Shown here piece after piece: positions 51,260-59,592 of a stretch of DNA of 64,000 bases. The notes under the pieces were generated by a model, which was not told where the DNA came from, ran no database searches, and saw only the letters and a list, made by a program, of their open reading frames with translations. The stretch comes from Microbacterium bovistercoris (GTDB lineage Bacteria > Actinomycetota > Actinomycetes > Actinomycetales > Microbacteriaceae): positions 105,832 to 169,831 of the forward strand of contig NZ_QUAB01000043.1 of the NCBI RefSeq assembly GCF_003387575.1. Direction: 5' to 3'. The number at the start of each line of letters is the position of its first letter. Within the stretch, counting starts at the first letter, position 1. The translations under genes were made by a program, and so were the position numbers.

Positions 51260-52267
51260 CTACGCGCTCGCGCGCACGACGAGCTCGGTGTCGAGGACGA
51301 CCGACCGCGGCGGTGCGCCGGCGATCACGTCGAGCAGTGCGCTCACCATCCGGGCGCTGATCTGATCCCACGGCTGCCGGATGGTCGTCAGCGGCGGCTC
51401 GTGCGTCGCGGCGAGGCCCGAATCGTCGAAGCCGGCGACCGCGACATCCTCGGGTACGCGAACGCCCGCGTGTCGAGCTGCCGCGACGGCTCCGGCGGCC
51501 ATCCGGTCGTTCGCGGCGAACACGGCGTCGACCCCCCGCTCGAGCAGGCGGGCCATCGCGGTCTGCCCTGATTCGAAGGAGTAGTCGCCCGCCTCGACGA
51601 GTGAAGGATCGAACGCGTCGCCGAGCTCCTCGCGGAACCCGACCAGGCGGTAGCGTCCGCCCGGGGTGTCGTCGGGTCCGGTGATCATCCCGATGCGCCG
51701 GTGCCCGGCATCCCGCAGATGCGCGGCCATGGTGCGCGCAGAACCCACCTCGTCGACCGAGATCGTTGAGACGTCCTTCTCGTGTCCGAGTGGCAGCCCG
51801 CAGCACACGGTCGGGATGCCGATGTCGATGAGCTCGTCCAGCAGCGGCTCCGACTCGTGCGACGAGATGAGCATCACGCCGTCGACATGGCCGGCGCGGA
51901 TGAAGTGCGCCACGCTCTCGCGCTCGGCGGTGGTTCCTGCCACCAGCAGCACGAGTGTCATCGAGCGCTGCGCCAGGGCCTCCGCAGCGCCGCGCAGCAG
52001 CAGCGCGAAGGTCGGGTCGTCGAAGAGCAGCTGCTGCGGCTCGGTGAGCAGGAACGCCATCGAGCCGGCGCGGCCGGTGGCGAGACTGCGGGCGTGGTGA
52101 TTCGCCGTGTACCCGCTGTCGACGATGGCCTTCTCCACTGCGACCCGGGCGTCCGGGGACACCCAGTGCCCGCCGTTGATCACGCGCGAGACCGTGCTGC
52201 GCGATACTCCAGCACGCTCGGCGATGTCACGGATCGTCGGCTTTCGCCGTGCCGTCGGATCGCTCAC
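51260..52267 (-). CDS. LacI family transcriptional regulator
   Basis: 335 residues. HTH 'TIRDIAERAGVSRSTVSRVI' plus hinge 'YTANHHARSLATGRAG', then a periplasmic-binding-protein-like sugar domain ('VFAANDRMAAGAVAAARHAG', 'VAVAGFDDSGLAATHEPPLT'). Divergent from the beta-galactosidase gene; three matching palindromes in the intergenic region are its likely binding sites. Probable repressor relieved by a galactosyl sugar. Confidence 0.93.
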   Translation of the reverse strand: MSDPTARRKPTIRDIAERAGVSRSTVSRVINGGHWVSPDARVAVEKAIVDSGYTANHHARSLATGRAGSMAFLLTEPQQLLFDDPTFALLLRGAAEALAQRSMTLVLLVAGTTAERESVAHFIRAGHVDGVMLISSHESEPLLDELIDIGIPTVCCGLPLGHEKDVSTISVDEVGSARTMAAHLRDAGHRRIGMITGPDDTPGGRYRLVGFREELGDAFDPSLVEAGDYSFESGQTAMARLLERGVDAVFAANDRMAAGAVAAARHAGVRVPEDVAVAGFDDSGLAATHEPPLTTIRQPWDQISARMVSALLDVIAGAPPRSVVLDTELVVRASA

Positions 52268-52310
52268 GGGCCGACTCTACTCACTTCCGCGGGGGTGCAC
52301 GAAGCGCAGG

Positions 52311-52431
52311 CTGGGACCGGTCACAGTTCGATAACGGTTCTTCGGATCGATGTGGCGTCCGGGTAACCGATCGGCTACAACTGAGACCGGTCCCAGTGCC
52401 GGTTCGAACCGCAGGCTGAGACCGGTCCCAG
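52311..52431. promoter_or_regulatory. Three LacI-type operators in the beta-galactosidase control region
   Basis: CTGGGACCGGTCACAG (52311-52326), CTGAGACCGGTCCCAG (52381-52396) and an identical CTGAGACCGGTCCCAG (52416-52431). All share the central ACCGGT. The second follows a -10-like TACAAC (52375-52380) directly and the third ends 30 bp before ATG 52462; the first lies nearer the lacI-type gene, allowing looping and autoregulation. Confidence 0.82.
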
Positions 52432-52461
52432 CAATTGTTCATCCGACCCGACGGAGCGCCC

Positions 52462-54468
52462 ATGACCTCGCCCCACGCCTGGCCCAGACTTCAGGGAATC
52501 GCCTACGGAGGCGACTACAACCCCGAACAGTGGCCTCGCGAGGTCTGGCGCGAAGACGCCGCCCTCATGCGCGAGGCGGGCGTGAACCTGGTCAGCGTCG
52601 GCATCTTCTCGTGGGGGCTGATCGAGGTCGCCGAGGGCGAGTTCGACTTCTCCTGGCTCGATGAACTCCTCGACCTGATGCACGAGAACGGCATCGCGGT
52701 CGACCTCGGCACGCCCACCGCGTCACCCCCGGCCTGGTTCTTCGCGAACCACCCGGAGGCGCGCGTCATCGATCGTGAAGGTCGCGTGATGGGCTTCGGC
52801 TCGCGCGGCATGGCCTCGCATTCCTCGCCCGCCTACCGCGAGGCGATCGTGCGCTATGCCGACACCCTCGCGGCGCGCTACGCGACGCATCCGGCGGTCG
52901 TGCTCTGGCACGTGCACAACGAATACGGCGTGCCCGTCGGCGAGGACCACTCGCCGGCATCCGTCGCCGCATTCCGGCTCTGGCTGCAGGACAGGTACGG
53001 AACGCTCGACGCGCTCAACAGTGCCTGGGGCACCGCCTTCTGGGGTCAGCACTACACCGACTGGGAGCACATCGACTCGCCCGCCATCGCGCCGAGCGTG
53101 GTGAACCCCGCGCAGCGCCTCGACTTCGCGCGCTTCACCGACCACCAGCTTCGCGCCTGCTTCGTGTTGGAGCGCGATGCGATCCGCGTGCACGCCGACC
53201 AGCCGATCACCACGAACTTCATGGCGAACCAGAGCTGGACCACAGACCTGTGGGCGTGGGCGCGCGAGGTCGATGTCGTATCGGACGACCACTACCTGTG
53301 GGCAGCCGACGAGGACGCGCACATCGGACTGGCGATAGCAGCCGACCTGACCCGATCGGTCGGCGGCGGCAAGCCGTGGATCCTCATGGAGCACTCCACC
53401 TCGGCCGTCAACTGGCAGCCACGCAACATCGCCAAGCGTCCGGGCGAGATGAAGCGCAACTCACTCACCCATGTGGGACGCGGCGCCGACGGCATCCTGT
53501 TCTTCCAGTGGCGCGCCGGCCGCTCGGGCGCCGAGAAGTTCCACTCCGCGATGCTGCCGCACGCGGGACGGGAGTCGCGGGTGTTCCGCGAGGTCGTGGC
53601 CCTCGGCGCCGACCTGCAGCGCATCGGCGAGCTGCAGGGCTCGGTCGTGCAGGCGGATGTCGCCGTGCTGTGGGATTTCGAGTCGTTCTGGGCGCAGGAC
53701 CTGGAGTGGCGTCCGTCCGAGGACGTCGCCCACGCCGCGCAGGTGCGGCACTTCTACGAGCAGCTCTGGCGCGACGGCATCACCGTCGACTTCGCCCTCC
53801 CCGGCCAGGACCTCTCGGGCTATCGCCTCGTCGTCGCGCCCGCGCAGTACATGCTGAGCACAGCGGATGCCGAGAACCTCGAGCGCTACGTCGCAGGCGG
53901 CGGCACGCTGCTGGTGTCGTTCTTCTCGGGCATCGTCGACGAGAACGACGCGGTCCACGTCGGCGGATTCGCCCCCGGTCTGCGTGATGCACTCGGGCTG
54001 TCGGTCGAGGAGTTCCTGCCGCTGCGCGAGGGTGCCCGCCACACCGTGGACTGGCCGGGGCAGGGCACCTTCACCGCCGACATCTGGCAGGAGGACCTGG
54101 TGCTGCGCGGCGCCGTCACCGTCGCCAGCCACGGCGGCGGTCCCGGCGAGGGCGAGCCTGCCGTCACCCGCAACACCCACGGCGAAGGCGTCGGCTGGTA
54201 CGTCAGCACCCGGCTGGACGCCGCAGGCATGGCCGCGTTGTTCAGCGACGTCTACGCGGATGCCGGCATCGTCCCGGCATCCCGCCCCGAGGGTCTGGAA
54301 CTCATGACCCGTCGCGGCGACGACGCGATCTACCTGATCGCGGTGAACCACGGCGACGACGACGCATCCTTCGTCGCGAACGGAACGGATCTGCTCACCG
54401 GGGCGGAGATCGCCGGCACGGCCACTGTGCCGCCCGGCGGCGTCGCCGTCATCCGCAGTACCGACTGA
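52462..54468 (+). CDS. Beta-galactosidase, GH42
   Basis: 668 residues, usual GH42 length and cytoplasmic (no signal peptide). Acid/base E154 in 'VLWHVHNEYGVP' and nucleophile E310 in 'PWILMEHSTSAVNWQ'; N-terminal 'GIAYGGDYNPEQWPREVWRE' is typical. The trimerisation and C-terminal beta domains are present. ATG 52462 has GGAG 5 bases upstream. It hydrolyses terminal beta-galactosides, presumably those brought in by the ABC importer encoded next. Confidence 0.95.
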   Translation: MTSPHAWPRLQGIAYGGDYNPEQWPREVWREDAALMREAGVNLVSVGIFSWGLIEVAEGEFDFSWLDELLDLMHENGIAVDLGTPTASPPAWFFANHPEARVIDREGRVMGFGSRGMASHSSPAYREAIVRYADTLAARYATHPAVVLWHVHNEYGVPVGEDHSPASVAAFRLWLQDRYGTLDALNSAWGTAFWGQHYTDWEHIDSPAIAPSVVNPAQRLDFARFTDHQLRACFVLERDAIRVHADQPITTNFMANQSWTTDLWAWAREVDVVSDDHYLWAADEDAHIGLAIAADLTRSVGGGKPWILMEHSTSAVNWQPRNIAKRPGEMKRNSLTHVGRGADGILFFQWRAGRSGAEKFHSAMLPHAGRESRVFREVVALGADLQRIGELQGSVVQADVAVLWDFESFWAQDLEWRPSEDVAHAAQVRHFYEQLWRDGITVDFALPGQDLSGYRLVVAPAQYMLSTADAENLERYVAGGGTLLVSFFSGIVDENDAVHVGGFAPGLRDALGLSVEEFLPLREGARHTVDWPGQGTFTADIWQEDLVLRGAVTVASHGGGPGEGEPAVTRNTHGEGVGWYVSTRLDAAGMAALFSDVYADAGIVPASRPEGLELMTRRGDDAIYLIAVNHGDDDASFVANGTDLLTGAEIAGTATVPPGGVAVIRSTD

Positions 54469-54552
54469 CACCCGCACCACCCCACCCCCGGTCGTGACGA
54501 TGCGGCTCGCGCAGCGAGGCTCATCGCCGGCCACAACCGAGAGGAACACCGC

Positions 54553-55779
54553 ATGCGCAAGTACATGGCCGTCGGCGCGCTCGCGCTGACCGCTGCCTTC
54601 GTCCTGACCGGATGCAGCAGCTCGTCCGCACCGCAGCAGGACGAGAAGCCGTCCGGCGAAGGCGCCGAACTCGTCATCTGGACCGACGCCGAGCGCGCGG
54701 ACGCGATCACGGCAGCCGCGAAGGACTTCGAGGACGAGACCGGCGCCAAGGTCACCCTGGTGCAGAAGAACTTCGAGGACCTCCGCGACGACTTCATCGC
54801 GCAGGTGCCGACCGGCGAGGGTCCCGACATCACCGTCGGGGCGCACGACTGGCTCGGGGCACTCGTCGCGGCCGGCGTCGTCGACACCCTGGACCTCGGC
54901 GACAAGGCCGAGAGCTTCGAGCAGGTCGCCATCGATGCGATGACCTACGACGGACAGCTGTACGCACTCCCATACTCGCTGGAGTCCATCGCGCTCGTGC
55001 AGAACGTCGACCTCGTCGGCGAGGACGCCCCCAAGACCTGGGACGACATGATCGCGAAGGGCAAGGCCGCAGGCTCTGAGCGCCCGTTCGTCATCAACAC
55101 CGAGGGCGAGACCGGCGACGGTTACACGATGTACCCGTTCCAGACCTCGTTCGGCGCACCCGTCTTCGTGCAGGACGACGCGGGCTCGTACACCAGCGAG
55201 GTCGGCATGGGCGGCGACGCCGGTGAGGCGTTCGCGCAGTGGCTCGGTGCGAACGGCAAGAGCGGCACCGGCTACATCTCGACCACGGTCGACTACGACA
55301 TCAACAACGAGCTGTTCATGTCGGGCAAGGCGCCGTACACGATCCAAGGCCCGTGGGCAATCCCGGTGTACGAGAACATGAATCTGGCCGTGAACCCGGT
55401 GCCGACCGCCGGTGGCGAGACCGCCGCGCCTTTCGTGGGCGTGCAGGGGTTCTACCTGTCCAGCAAGAGCAAGAACGCCCTGCTCGCGCAGGAGTTCCTG
55501 GTGAACTACCTCGGCACCGAGGGCGCGCAGCGCGCCCTGTACGAGGCCGACCCGCGCATCCCGGCGTGGAAGACATTGGCCGAGGAGGTCTCCTCCGATC
55601 CGATCATCGCCGGTTTCGTGGCATCCGCTCAGAACGGCGTCCCGATGCCCTCGATCCCCGAGATGGGCTCGGTGTGGGACCTGTGGAACGCCGCGCAGGT
55701 GCAGATCATCAACGGCGCCGACCCGGTGGCGACCTGGAACAAGATGGTCGCCGACGTCGAGGCCGCGACCGCCGGTTGA
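54553..55779 (+). CDS. ABC transporter sugar-binding lipoprotein (maltose/galacto-oligosaccharide type)
   Basis: 408 residues. Lipobox 'AAFVLTGCSSSS' (Cys about 21). The mature part is a MalE-like two-lobed binding protein: 'ELVIWTDAERADAITAAAKD', 'EGPDITVGAHDWLG' and 'YTIQGPWAIPVYENM'. The family binds oligosaccharides; gene context with GH42 suggests galactosides. 84 bp after the beta-galactosidase, with AGAGGAA before the ATG. Confidence 0.93.
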   Translation: MRKYMAVGALALTAAFVLTGCSSSSAPQQDEKPSGEGAELVIWTDAERADAITAAAKDFEDETGAKVTLVQKNFEDLRDDFIAQVPTGEGPDITVGAHDWLGALVAAGVVDTLDLGDKAESFEQVAIDAMTYDGQLYALPYSLESIALVQNVDLVGEDAPKTWDDMIAKGKAAGSERPFVINTEGETGDGYTMYPFQTSFGAPVFVQDDAGSYTSEVGMGGDAGEAFAQWLGANGKSGTGYISTTVDYDINNELFMSGKAPYTIQGPWAIPVYENMNLAVNPVPTAGGETAAPFVGVQGFYLSSKSKNALLAQEFLVNYLGTEGAQRALYEADPRIPAWKTLAEEVSSDPIIAGFVASAQNGVPMPSIPEMGSVWDLWNAAQVQIINGADPVATWNKMVADVEAATAG

Positions 55780-55840
55780 CCGACAGCGGGCCGGAGGGTG
55801 ATGCGCCCTCCGGCCCGCATCCCGCAGACAGGAGGACAGG

Positions 55841-57463
55841 ATGCCGACGCAGGCACCGCCCACGCAGGCAGCGACACCGCAGGCGCCGCCCAGGCAGGAA
55901 TCGCATGCCCGCAGCTTTCGCGGGCCGGGCTGGGGATTCCTGACCAAGCTCGTGCTGATGGCGCTCATCAACGCCTTCGGGGTGATGACCGCCATCGCCG
56001 CATGGCGGGTGGAGTCGTGGATCGTGCTCGGCGCGATCGTGGTGCTCGTCGGCATCGCCGACTGGGTGTACTTCACCAGGCGGGCGCTGCCTCTGAAGTA
56101 CATCCTTCCCGGGCTCGTGTTCCTGCTGGTCTTCCAGGTGTTCATCTTCGGATACACCGCCTACATCGCCTTCACCAACTACGGCTCAGGACACATCGGC
56201 AGCCAGGAGCAGGCCGTGGAGGCGACGCTGATCCAGGGTGAGCGTCGCGTGGAGGGATCGCCGACGTATCCGCTGGCCGTCGTCGAGAACCCCGCCGGCC
56301 TCGGCTTCGCGATCGTCGACGAGGACGGAGAAGTGCAGGTCGGTTCCGAGACCACCCCGCTCTCCGCTGCGCCGGATGCCGAGATCGGCACCTCCGGGGC
56401 TCCCACGGCGGTTCCGGGGTGGACCGTCATCCCCCGTGCCACCGTGCTCAGCGACACCGCCCTGCAGGGACAGATCGCCGCACTGCGGGTCCCCGTCTCG
56501 GACGACCCGAACGACGGATCCGTGCGCACCCGCGACGGATCATCGGGTGCTGTGTACCAGTCGACCCTGGTGTGGGATGCCGAGGCGCAGACCATCACCG
56601 ACACCACCACCGGCACGGTGTACACCGCCACCGACCGCGGCTCGTTCGTCTCCGACGACGGCACGGCGCTGCCGACCGGATGGTACGTCAACGTCGGCTT
56701 CGACAACTTCATCCGGCTGTTCACCGACCCGGGGCTGGCGAAGGCGCTGGGCTCCGTCACGGTGTGGACGTTCGCGTTCGCGATCCTGTCCGTGGTGCTG
56801 AGCTTCGGGCTGGGACTCGGCCTCGCCGTCGTCTACAACGATCCTCGCGTGCGTGGCCGGCGCTGGCTGCGAGCCCTGTTCATCCTGCCCTACGCCTTCC
56901 CCGCGTTCATGGCGGCGCTGCTGTTCCGGGGCATGTTCAACGCCGAGTTCGGCGTGATCAACGACATGTTCTTCTTCGGGCAGCAGATCAACTGGCTCGG
57001 TGATCCCTGGCTGTCTCGAGCCGCTGTCATCTTCGTGAACGTGTGGCTCAGCTACCCGTACTGGTTCCTGGTGTGCACGGGCGCGCTGCAGTCGCTGCCC
57101 GGTGACACGCTCGAGGCAGCCGAGATCGACGGCGCGAACAAGTGGCAGCGCTTCCGCACGATCGTGCTGCCGCTGCTGCTGGTCTCGACCGCGCCGCTGC
57201 TGATCGCCTCGTTCGCGGTGGCCTTCAACAACTTCACCGTCATCTACACCTTCAACAACGGCGGACCTGCGATCCCCGGCGCCCCGTACGCGCTCGGCTC
57301 GACCGACATCCTGGTGTCGGCCATCTACGACGTGTCCGGAGTCTCGGGCGGCGCCAGTGACTACGGCCTGGCCAGCGCGCTCTCGATCATCGCCTTCATC
57401 GTCGTCGGCGTGATCTCGGCGCTGAGCTTCCGCCAGACCCGCAAGCTCGAGGAGTACCAGTGA
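55841..57463 (+). CDS. ABC sugar permease, MalF-like
   Basis: 540 residues. N-terminal helices and a long external loop (about 115-280) as in MalF, then the permease core with the EAA loop 'EAAEIDGANKWQRFRTIVLP'. It forms the transmembrane channel with the next gene product. GGAGG precedes the ATG. No ATPase gene is in the window, so a shared MsmK/MsmX-type ATPase elsewhere is presumed. Confidence 0.93.
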   Translation: MPTQAPPTQAATPQAPPRQESHARSFRGPGWGFLTKLVLMALINAFGVMTAIAAWRVESWIVLGAIVVLVGIADWVYFTRRALPLKYILPGLVFLLVFQVFIFGYTAYIAFTNYGSGHIGSQEQAVEATLIQGERRVEGSPTYPLAVVENPAGLGFAIVDEDGEVQVGSETTPLSAAPDAEIGTSGAPTAVPGWTVIPRATVLSDTALQGQIAALRVPVSDDPNDGSVRTRDGSSGAVYQSTLVWDAEAQTITDTTTGTVYTATDRGSFVSDDGTALPTGWYVNVGFDNFIRLFTDPGLAKALGSVTVWTFAFAILSVVLSFGLGLGLAVVYNDPRVRGRRWLRALFILPYAFPAFMAALLFRGMFNAEFGVINDMFFFGQQINWLGDPWLSRAAVIFVNVWLSYPYWFLVCTGALQSLPGDTLEAAEIDGANKWQRFRTIVLPLLLVSTAPLLIASFAVAFNNFTVIYTFNNGGPAIPGAPYALGSTDILVSAIYDVSGVSGGASDYGLASALSIIAFIVVGVISALSFRQTRKLEEYQ

Positions 57464-58374
57464 TGTCCACGCAGACCAGAGCAGTCGTCACCGGGTCGGC
57501 CGACGCCGCGGCATCCCGAGCCGGCGCCCGCCGGCGCCGCTGGTGGGGCGACGTCGGCTGGAAGTACATCCTCGCCGTCGGCGTACTGTTCTTCGCCGCG
57601 TTCCCGCTCGTGTACGTGCTGTCGTCGTCGCTGAACCCGAACGGCAGCCTGGCGGCATCCGGCGCGTTGTTCGGCGTCATCGACGTCGAGAACTATGCGG
57701 CGCTGGGCCGGTCGAAGTACTGGCTGTGGTTCGGCAACACGCTCTTCATCGGTATCGCGACGGCGATCGGCTCGGTGCTGATGGGCGCCGCAGCCGCCTA
57801 TGCGTTCTCGCGATTCCGGTTCTCCGGTCGTCGCGCGAGCCTGACCACTCTGCTCGTGCTGCAGATGTTCCCGCAGGCGCTCGCGTTCATCGCGATCTTC
57901 CTGATGCTGCTGACGCTGGGTGAGGTCGTGCCGGCGCTCGGAATCAACTCGAAGATCGCCCTGATCTGCGTCTATCTCGGCGGAGCGCTGGGTGCGAACA
58001 CCTTCCTGATGTACGGCTTCTTCAACACGATCCCGATCGAGATCGACGAGTCGGCGAAGATCGACGGTGCCACGCACGCGCAGATCTTCTGGCGGCTGAT
58101 CATGCCCCTGGTCGTGCCGATCCTCGCCGTGGTGGCGCTGCTGTCGTTCCTCACCGCGTTCGGCGACTTCATCCTGTCGAAGATCATCCTGACCAGCGAG
58201 GACAACTGGACGCTGGCCGTCGGCATGTACCAGTGGGTGTCGAATCAGCTGACCTCGCGCTGGGGGCTGTTCGCGGCCGGAGTCGTGGTCGCGGCGATCC
58301 CCGTGCTGGCGCTGTTCTTCTCGCTGCAGAAGTACATCGTCGGCGGGCTGACGCAGGGATCCGTGAAGGGCTGA
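57463..58374 (+). CDS. ABC sugar permease, MalG-like
   Basis: 303 residues, six helices, EAA loop 'DESAKIDGATHAQIFWRLIM'. Starts on the last base of the malF-like stop (TGATG); a GTG three bases earlier is also possible. Partner of the preceding permease. Confidence 0.93.
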   Translation: MSTQTRAVVTGSADAAASRAGARRRRWWGDVGWKYILAVGVLFFAAFPLVYVLSSSLNPNGSLAASGALFGVIDVENYAALGRSKYWLWFGNTLFIGIATAIGSVLMGAAAAYAFSRFRFSGRRASLTTLLVLQMFPQALAFIAIFLMLLTLGEVVPALGINSKIALICVYLGGALGANTFLMYGFFNTIPIEIDESAKIDGATHAQIFWRLIMPLVVPILAVVALLSFLTAFGDFILSKIILTSEDNWTLAVGMYQWVSNQLTSRWGLFAAGVVVAAIPVLALFFSLQKYIVGGLTQGSVKG

Positions 58375-58381
58375 GCTCCGT

Positions 58382-59419
58382 TCACGCCTCCCCGGCGAGT
58401 TCGCCGTGGATGCGGCGCAGGTCCTCCATCAGCGACCCGATCAGGATCCAGTGATCGGATGCCGGGGCGCGCAGCACGAGCGGCGTGGTGAGCGCGGGGA
58501 TGGCGGTGGTCAGCGCCAACGACTCCGGTGCGACCTCGGCGACCTGCGCGGCGAGGCGCACATCGTGCCCCGCGCGGCGCAGCTGCTCCGCGATCGCGGC
58601 AGCGGCGGGCTCGGCGGCGATCGTGTCGTCGTAGTGATCGAAATAGGCGCGGGTCATCCCGATCACCTGCGTGACGACGGGTGAGATCCGGTCGAGCATG
58701 GTGCGCATCTCCCGCAGCTCCGAGCGATGGGCGGAGCGGCGCGGGTTGAGCGTGAGCGACTCCTCGCCGGCAGAGATGGATGCCTCCGCGGCATCCCTCA
58801 TCGGGCGGAGCAGGCGCGCCTGCAGGATCAGATCGTGCAGCTGCGCCGGCGTCTGCACGGAAGGCAGCGCAGCGGCGAGCCGATCCAGCGAGGCCGCCAG
58901 CTCTGCGCCGAGCAGACCCAGATCGCGTCGGGCCGGGGCCACCAGAGTCGGCGGCACGATCAGGGCGTTCACGATGATGCCGATCGCCGCGCCGATCAGC
59001 GTCTCGACGATGCGGGCGAACGCGTACTGCGCACTGATCGATCCGATCGCCATCACCAGCATCGCCGAGATCGCGACCTGGTTCCCGGTGCCGGAGGACG
59101 CGCGGAACGCCCAGGCCACGAGCAGCGAGACGAGCACGGCGAGCAGCATGATCCACCCGGACGATCCGAACAGCATGCCGAGCAGCATCGCGATCGTGAC
59201 TCCGGCCACCACGCCGATGCTGCGTTCGAGTCCTTTGGTCAGCGACTGGTTCACGCTCGGCTGCACGACCAGCAGCGCCGCGATCGCGGCGAACACGGGC
59301 AGCTGTCCGGGGACCACCCACCCTGCGAGCAGCCATGCCGCGATCGTCGCGATGGCGGACTTGACCACCTGCAGCAGGGGAGCGCGCTTCGCAGAGCGGA
59401 TCGCGGCGGTGATGCGCAT
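58382..59419 (-). CDS. FUSC family (aromatic acid exporter-like) membrane protein
   Basis: 345 residues. Six hydrophobic helices (about 18-160) include 'FAAIAALLVVQPSVNQSLTK', a hallmark of the FUSC membrane half, then a helical cytoplasmic domain to the end. Only one membrane half is present, unlike the two-block FUSC protein at 2912. Converges with the ABC permease genes; role in carbohydrate use is unlikely. Confidence 0.82.
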   Translation of the reverse strand: MRITAAIRSAKRAPLLQVVKSAIATIAAWLLAGWVVPGQLPVFAAIAALLVVQPSVNQSLTKGLERSIGVVAGVTIAMLLGMLFGSSGWIMLLAVLVSLLVAWAFRASSGTGNQVAISAMLVMAIGSISAQYAFARIVETLIGAAIGIIVNALIVPPTLVAPARRDLGLLGAELAASLDRLAAALPSVQTPAQLHDLILQARLLRPMRDAAEASISAGEESLTLNPRRSAHRSELREMRTMLDRISPVVTQVIGMTRAYFDHYDDTIAAEPAAAAIAEQLRRAGHDVRLAAQVAEVAPESLALTTAIPALTTPLVLRAPASDHWILIGSLMEDLRRIHGELAGEA

Positions 59420-59473
59420 GCCGACCACGGTACTCGCAGGGCGCCGGCTGCCCGTGCGCCGTTGTGTTAGCGC

Positions 59474-59522
59474 TTGACATTCCCGGTGCCATGATCATGA
59501 TCGCCCGGCGGACTGATCATGA
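59474..59522 (+). promoter_or_regulatory. Promoter/operator region of the GH101 gene
   Basis: TTGACA (59474-59479) resembles a -35 box. TGATCATGA occurs twice, at 59492-59500 and 59514-59522, 22 bp apart, with a related GATCAT near 59553. The repeats could be operator sites for a regulator not identified here; the LacI operators of the neighbouring cluster are not present. Confidence 0.45.
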
Positions 59523-59592
59523 AATAGGTCTTGTTTCCGCAAACATCATCTGCGATCATCGTGACCGAACGCCGATTCGAAGGAGAACCAGG

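Noticed and set aside
52397..52415. GGTTCGAACC reminiscent of a tRNA T-loop
   Set aside because: It is a bare palindrome between two LacI operators; no cloverleaf arms or anticodon stem can be formed around it.
53461..56157. Long antisense frame over the GH42 and binding-protein genes
   Set aside because: Spans several real genes on the other strand, with no plausible protein pattern.
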